A DNA stretch of 5,021 nucleotides from Thermoplasmata archaeon (GTDB taxonomy: Archaea > Thermoplasmatota > E2 > DHVEG-1): contig QMTB01000119.1 in assembly GCA_003649845.1 (NCBI GenBank), forward strand, positions 1 to 5,021, given 5' to 3'. The notes beneath the pieces are model-generated. The model saw only the letters and a list, made by a program, of their open reading frames with translations, did not search any database and had not been told where the DNA came from. Shown here in pieces: positions 1-5,004 of this stretch (positions are counted from its first letter, which is position 1; each line of letters begins with the position of its first letter). The position numbers and the translations under genes are program-made.

Positions 1-9
1 CATTATCAT
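1..9 (-). CDS. Start of a divergent gene that runs off the left edge (product unknown)
   Basis: On the minus strand a GGAGG ribosome-binding site (12-16) is followed by two in-frame ATG codons, at 9-7 and 3-1. The second lies 8 bases after the GGAGG, the same spacing as in the RHH gene of this window, so the real start is probably at position 3. The first ATG is only 2 bases from the GGAGG, too close for normal initiation. Nothing of the protein can be read. The gene would be divergent from the HAD phosphatase gene, sharing the short intergenic region up to 79. Confidence 0.4.
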
Positions 10-11
10 TG

Positions 12-16
12 CCTCC
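12..16 (-). promoter_or_regulatory. Shine-Dalgarno site GGAGG of the left-edge gene
   Basis: The minus-strand reading is TTTTTGGAGGCAATGATAATG. The GGAGG core sits 8 bases before the second ATG and decides between the two possible starts. An AT-rich stretch further upstream on the same strand (about 38-47, reading GGTTTTATTA) could hold the TATA box, but this is weak. Confidence 0.4.
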
Positions 17-79
17 AAAAAGTAATTATCATTCATCATTAATAAAACCTATGCTATCTTATAATGAAAACTTAAAAGA

Positions 80-826
80 ATGGAACATATATCTCCAGCT
101 ATAATGATGGATATCTGCGAGAGATACTGCTATAGATTAATTAGAAAACCTGTAGATATTACCCCTAGAGGTATAACGAATTTAAGATTAGTTTTATTTG
201 ATATGGATGGAGTGTTAACAGATACAGGTAGCTCTTGGAGGTATATACATAACTATTTTGGTGTATCAAATGAGGAATCCGTAGATCTATATCTAAAAGG
301 AGAGATAGATTATCATGAGTTTATAAGGAGAGATGTAAATCTATGGAGGGAAAATGGAAAACTGATAGAGAAAGATAAACTAGAAGAGATTCTATCAGAT
401 ATCCCTTTGATGAAAGGAGCTGATAAACTCATTGAGAAACTACATGAATATAAAATCAAAACAGCTATTGTCAGTGCTGGATTAGATATATTGGCAGATA
501 AAGTAGCTAAGAAAATAGGTATAGATTATATATATGCAAATGGTATAAAAATAGATGAAAATGGTAGATTAACTGGTGAAGGTATAGTAAATGTTAGACT
601 TATATATAAAGATCAAACTGTAGACAGAATATCCAGGGAATTAAATATAGGTTTCAATGAGATGATAGCTGTAGGTAATTCTTGTTTCGATATACCTATG
701 CTTCAAAGATGTGGTATAGGTATAGCCTTTAATCCAGAGGATAGATGTATAGAAGAAACAGCAGATGTTATAGTAAAAGAGAAGAATCTAGAATTACTAT
801 TATCTACTCTAAATCGTTATCTATAG
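80..826 (+). CDS. HAD superfamily subfamily IB phosphatase, phosphoserine-phosphatase-like
   Basis: This is a cytosolic HAD phosphomonoesterase of the SerB-like archaeal group. Motif I is DMDGVLTDT, with nucleophile D41 and acid/base D43. A small helical cap of the subfamily IB kind follows (about 52-105). Motif II is VSAGLD with S132, motif III is probably K177 in YKDQTV, and motif IV is AVGNSCFDIPML with N200 and D204. Classical SerB has GDGxND in motif IV, so the first Asp is Asn here while the second acidic residue is kept. The substrate is therefore uncertain; phosphoserine is only one candidate. The start at 80 is the most upstream usable ATG, because ATGs at 51 and 64 run into stops. 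It leaves about 35 residues before the catalytic core, so Met9 or Met10 are possible alternatives. There is no clear ribosome-binding site. The 3' end overlaps the convergent RHH gene by 23 bases. Confidence 0.88.
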   Translation: MEHISPAIMMDICERYCYRLIRKPVDITPRGITNLRLVLFDMDGVLTDTGSSWRYIHNYFGVSNEESVDLYLKGEIDYHEFIRRDVNLWRENGKLIEKDKLEEILSDIPLMKGADKLIEKLHEYKIKTAIVSAGLDILADKVAKKIGIDYIYANGIKIDENGRLTGEGIVNVRLIYKDQTVDRISRELNIGFNEMIAVGNSCFDIPMLQRCGIGIAFNPEDRCIEETADVIVKEKNLELLLSTLNRYL

Positions 827-1166
827 ATTTCCTTCTACGAAACCTTGATAGAAAACCTCTTTTTCTACACAACTCTAATATCTGCTGTTTTAAAAACTCT
901 TTATCTGCTCTATACTCCTCAATTTGTCTCTCTAGAATTTGAATTATATATTTTTGATGTTCAATTTTCTGTTTCAAAGGACGAACCTCTGTTTGATAAA
1001 GCGTAGAATAAACTTGATCATATACCTCTTCAGGTATATCGTTTTCATCTTCCTCTAAAAATTTTTTAACCGCTTTCTCTATAAGCTCATTTCTTGACAT
1101 ACTATGATTCTCGATTTTATCAAACAGCTCTTTGTCAACGCGAACCGCTATTCCCTTTGTTTCCAT
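804..1166 (-). CDS. Ribbon-helix-helix DNA-binding protein with C-terminal coiled coil
   Basis: Residues 4-39 form a ribbon-helix-helix (CopG/Arc/MetJ-like) domain: a beta strand KGIAVRVDKEL, helix A to about residue 21, then SRNELIEKAVKKFLEE with the N-cap Ser at 24 that is usual in this fold. After an acidic linker (40-50), residues about 60-103 are rich in heptad-spaced Leu, Ile and charged residues and should form a coiled coil. The protein ends with a basic patch (RFRRRKS, 108-114). RHH proteins bind DNA as dimers through the strand, so this is probably a small regulator or a DNA-organising protein, with the coiled coil giving higher oligomers; the target is unknown. No toxin partner gene is adjacent: upstream lies only the DUF3160 remnant, and downstream the convergent HAD gene. 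The start is fixed by a GAGGAG site 8 bases upstream. Confidence 0.85.
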   Translation of the reverse strand: METKGIAVRVDKELFDKIENHSMSRNELIEKAVKKFLEEDENDIPEEVYDQVYSTLYQTEVRPLKQKIEHQKYIIQILERQIEEYRADKEFLKQQILELCRKRGFLSRFRRRKSIDNDLE

Positions 1167-1174
1167 AATAAAAA

Positions 1175-1180
1175 CTCCTC
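1175..1180 (-). promoter_or_regulatory. Shine-Dalgarno site GAGGAG of the RHH gene
   Basis: On the minus strand GAGGAG precedes TTTTTATT and then the ATG at 1166-1164, an 8-base spacer. This is the clearest ribosome-binding site in the window and supports the annotated start. Confidence 0.6.
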
Positions 1181-1214
1181 AGTTGAAATACTATAACTGG
1201 TATAATAATTGTGT

Positions 1215-1228
1215 AATAAAATTTTATT
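1215..1228. promoter_or_regulatory. 14-bp perfect palindrome upstream of the RHH gene (possible operator)
   Basis: AATAAAATTTTATT is a perfect inverted repeat about 50 bases upstream of the RHH start codon. RHH regulators bind palindromic or repeated sites and often regulate themselves, so it could be an operator. It consists only of A and T in an AT-rich region and lies at the edge of a degraded gene, so chance is a real alternative. Confidence 0.2.
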
Positions 1229-1230
1229 GT

Positions 1231-1499
1231 ATAGTAAAGGAATCCACCCAGTTTTGGTCTCACTGTAGAATCAATGATATCAATCCATACTTCTTCTGTA
1301 AGTCTATCCTCCATAGAATGTTTGAATTCATAAATAACTAAACACTGGTTCAGCTGCTAGTCTATAACTATTATCAACAGGATATACAACCAATATCATA
1401 TCCATATATCCAACGGCTTCTTCTAAAACTTGTCGAGAATTTATATAGGGTATGTACATCTGCAACTAACATAGTTTGTAAACCTTTATCCTCTCTCCT
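1231..1499 (-). pseudogene. Remnant of the C-terminal end of a DUF3160 protein, two frameshifts
   Basis: No intact gene lies between the RHH and peptidase genes, but the minus strand holds three adjoining coding-like stretches in successive frames. The first reads EDKGLQTMLVADVHT (about 1493-1449). The second reads NSRQVLEEAVGYMDMI, later LAAEPVFSY (about 1444-1331). The third reads EFKHSMEDRLTEEVW and then IDIIDSTVRPKLGGF (1329-1240). Each switch is explained by one extra base in a short homopolymer (AAA near 1445, TTT near 1332). Correcting the second gives VFSYYEF followed by DRLTEE, which I recognise from memory as the conserved C-terminal signature of DUF3160 proteins (ADVHTD ... VFSYYEF ... 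DRLTDEEW). The large N-terminal part of that family is absent; the intact peptidase gene occupies its place. This is therefore a decayed fragment, probably of a once-secreted protein of unknown function. Confidence 0.6.
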
Positions 1500-2148
1500 A
1501 TGAGTTATCCTCTATAGCAATTGAAGCTGATTCTATCAAATCATCTACTGTAAATTCATCATCTATCATTGGTAGATGAATAAAAGCTACTTTTATAGAG
1601 AGATTATTATCTTCCTTATACCATAGGAGATTATAGAAAAGAGAGTTACAGACATAGAAACCTGGTGATAAACTTATAGATGTAGGTATACCATTTTCTT
1701 TAATCTTAGAGTAAGTTGATAGTACATCAATATTTGTCTTCTCAACAAATGGAGCAGATGGAATAACAGGTTTAAAAGAATATAATGGTTTATCTGAAAA
1801 TGGATCCCATTCTAGATTATAAGCAAAAACCTCTATCTCAATAGATTTCGCCTTTGGAGATAAACCAAGGCTTATCACCATATAAGGATTTATCCTATTA
1901 ATCTCCTTTATAGCAATAGAACTAGATTCATTGAAATCAACAGGTAGCACAACACCTACAATCTTATTATCATCTATCATAGAACCATCTAGAGCTTCTG
2001 CTACTAAAGCAGATGGATTAACCGTATAAGATGCAAAAGCTTCAAATCCTGTAACTAACACTATCTTAGAAGAATGATCTTCTCCTAGTGTCAATGGAGA
2101 GATAGATGAAATAACCAATAGCAAACATATGTATAAGATTTTATACAT
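1498..2148 (-). CDS. pcp: Pyroglutamyl-peptidase I (C15), predicted secreted
   Basis: Peptidase family C15 removes N-terminal pyroglutamate from peptides. The family signatures are all present. VLVTGFEAF (30-38) and NPS (44-46) match the usual TGFEPFGG...NPS. IEIEVFAYN (103-111) matches the block holding the catalytic Glu, here E106. SPGFYVCNSLFY carries the nucleophile C167, and AFIHLP carries H191. The Glu-Cys-His spacing (61 and 24 residues) is what the family shows, so the enzyme should be active. What is unusual is the N-terminus: K3, then a hydrophobic stretch (4-21) ending in LTLGED, a signal peptide with probable cleavage near residue 22. There is no lipobox Cys. Standard C15 enzymes start directly at the VLVTGF strand and are cytosolic. 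The gene is leaderless in appearance, with a TATA-like element 26-27 bases before the ATG, and it abuts the DUF3160 remnant downstream. Confidence 0.88.
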   Translation of the reverse strand: MYKILYICLLLVISSISPLTLGEDHSSKIVLVTGFEAFASYTVNPSALVAEALDGSMIDDNKIVGVVLPVDFNESSSIAIKEINRINPYMVISLGLSPKAKSIEIEVFAYNLEWDPFSDKPLYSFKPVIPSAPFVEKTNIDVLSTYSKIKENGIPTSISLSPGFYVCNSLFYNLLWYKEDNNLSIKVAFIHLPMIDDEFTVDDLIESASIAIEDNS

Positions 2149-2156
2149 TCACTCTA

Positions 2157-2204
2157 AATTATACGTTTCTATAATAAAAAAATTATGATTGGATTATACG
2201 TTCT
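2157..2204. repeat. Direct repeat ATTATACGTT(T)CT, two copies upstream of the peptidase gene
   Basis: ATTATACGTTTCT (2158-2170) recurs as ATTATACGTTCT (2193-2204) about 35 bases away, differing by one T. The first copy lies just before the peptidase start. The second straddles the proposed left end of the IS (2200). It could be a pair of regulator sites, a second promoter-like element (CGTATAAT on the minus strand), or chance. Confidence 0.3.
2171..2178 (-). promoter_or_regulatory. TATA-box candidate of the pyroglutamyl-peptidase gene
   Basis: The minus strand reads TTTATTAT within a T-rich stretch. Its centre lies 26-27 bases before the A of the ATG at 2148, the archaeal TATA-to-start distance, so transcription could begin at the start codon itself. 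The purine stretch next to the ATG (AGAGTGA) is too close to be a good ribosome-binding site. The IS end at about 2200 lies just upstream and spares this box. Confidence 0.4.
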
Positions 2205-2257
2205 GGTGCAAATACGGGGCTTTTCTATGAAAAATGACTGAGTGTTGCATTCGGGGC
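2204..2257. repeat. Subterminal repeats near the left IS end
   Basis: TGGTGCAAATACGGGGC (2204-2220) and TGTTGCATTCGGGGC (2243-2257) share TGCA followed by CGGGGC, with a 2-base length difference. They lie about 38 bases apart in the non-coding tail of the IS. Such end repeats can be transposase-binding sites. Both contain the IS6-like core (G/T)TGCA. Confidence 0.4.
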
Positions 2258-2267
2258 GTAAACATTG

Positions 2268-2274
2268 AAAAAAA
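2268..2274 (-). terminator. Oligo-T terminator after the transposase gene
   Basis: On the minus strand seven T residues follow the TAA stop codon (2277-2275) directly. Archaeal RNA polymerase can terminate at such T-runs without a hairpin. No stem precedes it. Confidence 0.3.
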
Positions 2275-3429
2275 TTAAAGAGATTGAGTGATTAAACTCA
2301 TCCATCTGTTCCTTCCAAGATTTAAGTTAATTCCTGCCATCTCTGCTGGTGTCATTCCGTTTAAGGCAGAATGCTTTCTTATGAAGTTGTAATATGTCCT
2401 CAGGTTCTCATTCATCTGTCTTGCTGTCTCAACACTATCCAATGCACGCATAACCTTGTCCCTTTCACGATATGTGCCATGGTAACGCTCTAGGACATTG
2501 TTATTTATCCTGTCTCTTATTCCAACATTATAGACATGAATAATGTCCTCTCCGAATACGTCTTTTACCGCAGATGGATAAGAGGGCATTCCATCTGTAA
2601 TCATTGCTCTTGGATTTATTCCGTGTGCCATTCTCTTTGCTTTCTTTAATACTGCCTTTGTCTCAAAGTCGCTTCTTTCTTTGGTAATAGCATTTGAAAT
2701 AAGAAAGCGACTATCACTATCTAATGTATTCCATGAATAAAACCACTCGCCATTTATGTTTATCTTTTGTTCGTCATTATGCCATATCTCCCCGACATTT
2801 GGCTCTAATTTATTCACATGCCCATTGATTTTAGCCATGTATGTGTTTATCCATCGCATAATAGTTGTATGGTCTACTTTTATCCCATAGAATTGATAAA
2901 TTGTATCTGCAATTTTGCGGGTTGATAAGCCTTTGAAATACAAATCCATCGTCAGTGCTATGAGTTTGCTATTTGTCTTTCTATGCTTTATTGGCTCTGG
3001 AGTAAATCTTCTTCCACATTCCTTGCATTCGTATCTCTGCCTTATTCCTGCTTTTGTCTTTCTTTTTCCTCTCTTTATTACATTGATGGAGTTACACCTA
3101 TCACATCTTATTTCGTTTGTCTCCAGTTCCGTCTTTATCTCCAAAATGTCTTCTTTTTCCCTGAGTTTCAAGAATATCTGAACAGATTGGATATGCTTAC
3201 ATAAAAGCATTCCATGATTCTTCTGGAAATCGGGGCAATTGCATCTCCATTCTCCATTGTGAGTAACAGTGTATCTCTTTTCCCTATCAGATTGGGATGG
3301 CACAAGAAAAGTCTCTTTCCCTATTGCTTTTGGGGTATCTCCTTTTGCCAAAATGGCAAAAGCCCTTACCTTCCTCAAACTTTCCAGATTTTGCTTTTCA
3401 ATTTCTCCTATTCTCATTGGTCTCACCAT
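2275..3429 (-). CDS. IS6-family DDE transposase with N-terminal SWIM zinc finger and zinc ribbon
   Basis: This transposase catalyses movement of the surrounding IS. Domains in order: a SWIM zinc finger with C63-x-C65 and C77-x-H79; a zinc ribbon with C109-x2-C112 and C135-x2-C138; a helix-turn-helix segment (about 154-197, containing LSTRKIADTI and HTTIMRWI); then the DDE RNase-H-like core. D219 (in EIWHNDEQ), D279 (in AMITDGMPSYP) and E314 (in NNVLERYHGTYRER) form the triad. The 34 residues between the second Asp and the Glu are typical of IS6/IS26 enzymes. Standard IS6 transposases are about 230 residues; the extra 150 here are the two zinc modules. The frame is intact, so the protein may be functional. 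The start may be Met5 (3417) rather than Met1: GGTGAG sits 4 bases before Met5. Confidence 0.9.
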   Translation of the reverse strand: MVRPMRIGEIEKQNLESLRKVRAFAILAKGDTPKAIGKETFLVPSQSDREKRYTVTHNGEWRCNCPDFQKNHGMLLCKHIQSVQIFLKLREKEDILEIKTELETNEIRCDRCNSINVIKRGKRKTKAGIRQRYECKECGRRFTPEPIKHRKTNSKLIALTMDLYFKGLSTRKIADTIYQFYGIKVDHTTIMRWINTYMAKINGHVNKLEPNVGEIWHNDEQKININGEWFYSWNTLDSDSRFLISNAITKERSDFETKAVLKKAKRMAHGINPRAMITDGMPSYPSAVKDVFGEDIIHVYNVGIRDRINNNVLERYHGTYRERDKVMRALDSVETARQMNENLRTYYNFIRKHSALNGMTPAEMAGINLNLGRNRWMSLITQSL

Positions 3430-3448
3430 ATAGTGTAACAGAAAAGAG

Positions 3449-3456
3449 TATATAAA
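3449..3456 (-). promoter_or_regulatory. TATA box TTTATATA upstream of the transposase gene
   Basis: The minus strand reads CATTTATATACTC, an excellent archaeal TATA box. Its centre predicts a transcription start near 3426, between the Met1 and Met5 codons, which would favour initiation at Met5 using GGTGAG (3426-3421). The box lies just outside the proposed right IS end (3444). Either the element uses a flanking promoter or its true end lies further right. Confidence 0.4.
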
Positions 3457-3522
3457 TGTTGTGGTGATAGTGCAATATTGGTATATCGAAAGGCATATAT
3501 TGATACACTATTATTACATTTT

Positions 3523-3642
3523 ATGCGAAAAGTAGAAATTGATAATGTAGAAGCAATGGTTGAAAAGCCAATAAAAGATGGCAGAATAGTTGGTTTGAAA
3601 CAATGGGAAGGAAAAAAAGCGGTTGTAGTTATTGTTACATAA
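3523..3642 (+). CDS. 39-residue DUF2080-like transposase-associated protein
   Basis: This short ORF starts RKVEIDNVEAMVEKPI and ends DGRIVGLKQWEGKKAVVVIV before TAA. The pattern of a short acidic-basic N-terminus, then GRI.., then W-x-GKK-V-V-x-I-V resembles the small archaeal DUF2080 (transposase-associated) family, which has an AbrB-like beta fold; the assignment is from memory and tentative. Family members are usually somewhat longer (about 50-65 residues). The same frame stays open upstream to 3439, right at the IS edge, reading CCGDSAILVYRKAYID on the way, but without an ATG. The ORF may therefore be the 3' part of a gene cut by the IS. No ribosome-binding site is visible. It sits between the transposase and the methyltransferase gene, 49 bases before the latter. 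Confidence 0.45.
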   Translation: MRKVEIDNVEAMVEKPIKDGRIVGLKQWEGKKAVVVIVT

Positions 3643-3661
3643 AAATTAAGAGAATAATTAA

Positions 3662-3669
3662 AGTATAAG
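3662..3669 (+). promoter_or_regulatory. TATA-box candidate of the nuclease-methyltransferase gene
   Basis: AGTATAAG is centred 26-27 bases before the ATG at 3692, as expected for an archaeal leaderless transcript. A second AT-rich box (CATTTATAAC, 3675-3684) is too close to the start for that role. Confidence 0.35.
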
Positions 3670-3691
3670 ATATACATTTATAACAAAGAGA

Positions 3692-4936
3692 ATGACGGCT
3701 ATGTCGGTATCTCATGAAGATATTAGGTACAAGGTAATTACGAAATTAAGAAAGATGATTCTACAAACAATCAACTATATTAGAGAGTCAAAACCTCAAA
3801 TATACTCAAAGTTGCAGAATCAGTTGGAAGATTATAAAAAGCTTATTGAACAGGGTGAAGACATTCCATTAATAATAAAGAATGAAAAAATCATCGATGG
3901 CATCGGAAAACCTGACATAGAAATATTCGGTGGCAGAATAATTATCGAGGTGAAAGTAAAGGAATCTGAATTTGGAGAAGGATTTGAACAAATTAGCAGA
4001 TATGTAACATCGTATCCTTGTGCAGAGTATGCTATACTAACAAACTACAGTTATTGGGAATTTTATAGAGTGGTAGAAGGAAAGTTAACTAAAGCGGATG
4101 ACATGAGTCTACTCTCCATTATAGACGAGATACTCATCAAAGGTATCAAAATACCTTTATCAACAGAGAATGTCAAGAATATATTCAACCCAATCTCCCT
4201 CTTAGAAAACGAACTTCATCATATCTTTGAGAATTGCGATGTAAAAAATATTGCTCTTTTTGAGGCTTACAAAAATATTATGAAAAGGTTATACGAGAAG
4301 GCATCAGAAAAGGATGTTGAAAACCTTTTCATAAAGCATACATTGATACAGATGATAATTTCATCGTGTCTCACTGTGTCATCGAAGAAGAAGACAGTAG
4401 CGATGAAAGCATGTTCTGGTGCTGAGATAGAAGCTGAAATAGTTCTTCCATACTTGAACTGGTGGATACCCACAGCTTTAAAAGATATGGGAGTATCTGA
4501 TAAGCAATTCTTGACCTCTCTGGTGGAGTTTGTGTATTCCAGAGCTATGCTTCTTGATTGGGAAAGTGGTGGAAAGGAAGATGTTTTCAGGGAATTATAT
4601 GAGATTCTGATTGATGCTGAGACAAGAAGGAAAATCGGTGAATATTATACCCCATTATGGCTTGTGGAGTATATGATAGATAAGACAGCCAAAGATGTTG
4701 GTGGATTTAAGAATAAAATAATTCTCGACCCTTTTTGTGGTAGTGGAACATTTCTAATAAATGCATTTTACAGGAAAATTGAGGAAGGAGAGAATCCAGA
4801 TGATGCAATAAGGGAAATCATCGGATTTGATATAAATCCTTTAGCCGTATCTATAGCAAGAGCAGAGCTTATGATAGCATATCAAACAATAGACCTTTTG
4901 CGTAATTGTAAGACTGGAACAATTTTCCTCTTCTAA
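3692..4936 (+). CDS. Type IIG-like restriction nuclease / N6-adenine methyltransferase fusion, truncated
   Basis: The N-terminal domain (about 1-130) carries a PD-(D/E)xK nuclease motif: GKPDIEIFGG with D75, then IIIEVKVK with E86 and K88. A helical region follows (about 160-310). Next comes the start of an N6-adenine methyltransferase: motif X region IGEYYTP (315-321), S-adenosylmethionine-binding motif I LDPFCGSGTF (345-354) and motif II GFDINP (378-383). The fusion of nuclease and methylase in one chain is the type IIG (Eco57I-like) restriction-modification plan. The frame stops at residue 414, before the NPPY catalytic motif and any target-recognition domain, so this product should neither methylate nor recognise DNA. 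The break lies beside a 12-base direct repeat, and removing 110 bases restores the frame. The start at 3692 fits a leaderless TATA element; Met4 (3701) is an alternative. Less ATA-biased codon use than the left half hints at transfer. Confidence 0.85.
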   Translation: MTAMSVSHEDIRYKVITKLRKMILQTINYIRESKPQIYSKLQNQLEDYKKLIEQGEDIPLIIKNEKIIDGIGKPDIEIFGGRIIIEVKVKESEFGEGFEQISRYVTSYPCAEYAILTNYSYWEFYRVVEGKLTKADDMSLLSIIDEILIKGIKIPLSTENVKNIFNPISLLENELHHIFENCDVKNIALFEAYKNIMKRLYEKASEKDVENLFIKHTLIQMIISSCLTVSSKKKTVAMKACSGAEIEAEIVLPYLNWWIPTALKDMGVSDKQFLTSLVEFVYSRAMLLDWESGGKEDVFRELYEILIDAETRRKIGEYYTPLWLVEYMIDKTAKDVGGFKNKIILDPFCGSGTFLINAFYRKIEEGENPDDAIREIIGFDINPLAVSIARAELMIAYQTIDLLRNCKTGTIFLF

Positions 4937-5004
4937 CCTCCCCCCTAATTTGCTATTTTTACTCTGCGAGTACGGTGAAATTCACCAGTCCACAAACAAT
5001 AGAC
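4883..5004. repeat. 12-bp direct repeat flanking a 98-bp insert in the methyltransferase gene
   Basis: CAAACAATAGAC occurs at 4883-4894 and again at 4993-5004. The first copy encodes Gln-Thr-Ile-Asp (398-401) in frame. Joining it to what follows the second copy gives GTC ATA CGG TCA TAT, still open. The 98 bases between include the premature TAA (4934-4936), a run of six C, and an inverted repeat: GACTGG (4912-4917) with CCAGTC (4985-4990), next to AATTT (4921-4925) with AAATT (4978-4982). This looks like a small insertion with target duplication, or a duplication/assembly error mediated by the repeat. Confidence 0.6.
4974..4986. repeat. 13-bp hairpin GGTGAA-A-TTCACC within the insert
   Basis: A perfect 6-bp inverted repeat around a single A lies near the right end of the 98-bp insert. 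It overlaps the larger GACTGG/CCAGTC inverted repeat. It could be part of a mobile-element end. Confidence 0.35.

Larger units (their letters stand above)
2200..3444 (-). mobile_element. IS6-family-like insertion sequence with SWIM-type transposase
   Basis: One DDE transposase gene fills the element. The left end reads GTTCTGGTGCAAATAC, close to the IS6-family terminal consensus (GGxxCTGTTGCAAA, from memory). Read inward from the right end (3443 downward) the sequence is TTCTGTTACACTATA, matching 8 of the first 10 bases of TTCTGGTGCA. That gives an element of about 1.24 kb with short, imperfect terminal inverted repeats. IS6 elements usually make 8-bp target duplications. The flanks here (GATTATAC on the left, GAGTATAT on the right) agree at only 6 of 8 positions, so no clean duplication is seen. 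The exact ends, especially the right one, are uncertain by several bases. Confidence 0.55.

Noticed and set aside
51..79. Earlier ATG codons (51, 64) as HAD starts
   Set aside because: Both frames hit stop codons quickly and do not join the HAD frame.
745..942. 65-residue plus-strand ORF across the HAD/RHH junction
   Set aside because: It is out of frame with the HAD gene and antisense to the RHH gene; the translation is not protein-like.
1135..1314. 59-codon minus-strand ORF starting MEDRLTEE
   Set aside because: It is open, but its first part is the DUF3160 remnant and the rest overlaps the RHH ribosome-binding site and start. It is better explained as part of the pseudogene read past its lost stop.
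1132..1341. 69-residue plus-strand ORF
   Set aside because: It is antisense to the RHH start and to the DUF3160 remnant, has no ribosome-binding site and no family-like pattern.
2915..3438. Three plus-strand ORFs opposite the transposase
   Set aside because: They are hydrophobic shadows antisense to the lysine- and charge-rich N-terminal half of the transposase.
2192..3453. 8-bp target duplication flanking the IS
   Set aside because: GATTATAC and GAGTATAT match at only 6 of 8 positions in AT-rich flanks and depend on an uncertain right end, so this is not convincing.
3423..3677. 84-residue minus-strand ORF
   Set aside because: It overlaps the transposase start, the TATA box and the small plus-strand DUF2080-like ORF. 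Its translation is low-complexity (Ser, Phe, Thr, Ile) with no recognisable motif, so it looks like a shadow.
4267..4473. 68-residue minus-strand ORF
   Set aside because: It lies fully inside the methyltransferase gene, antisense, with no motif.
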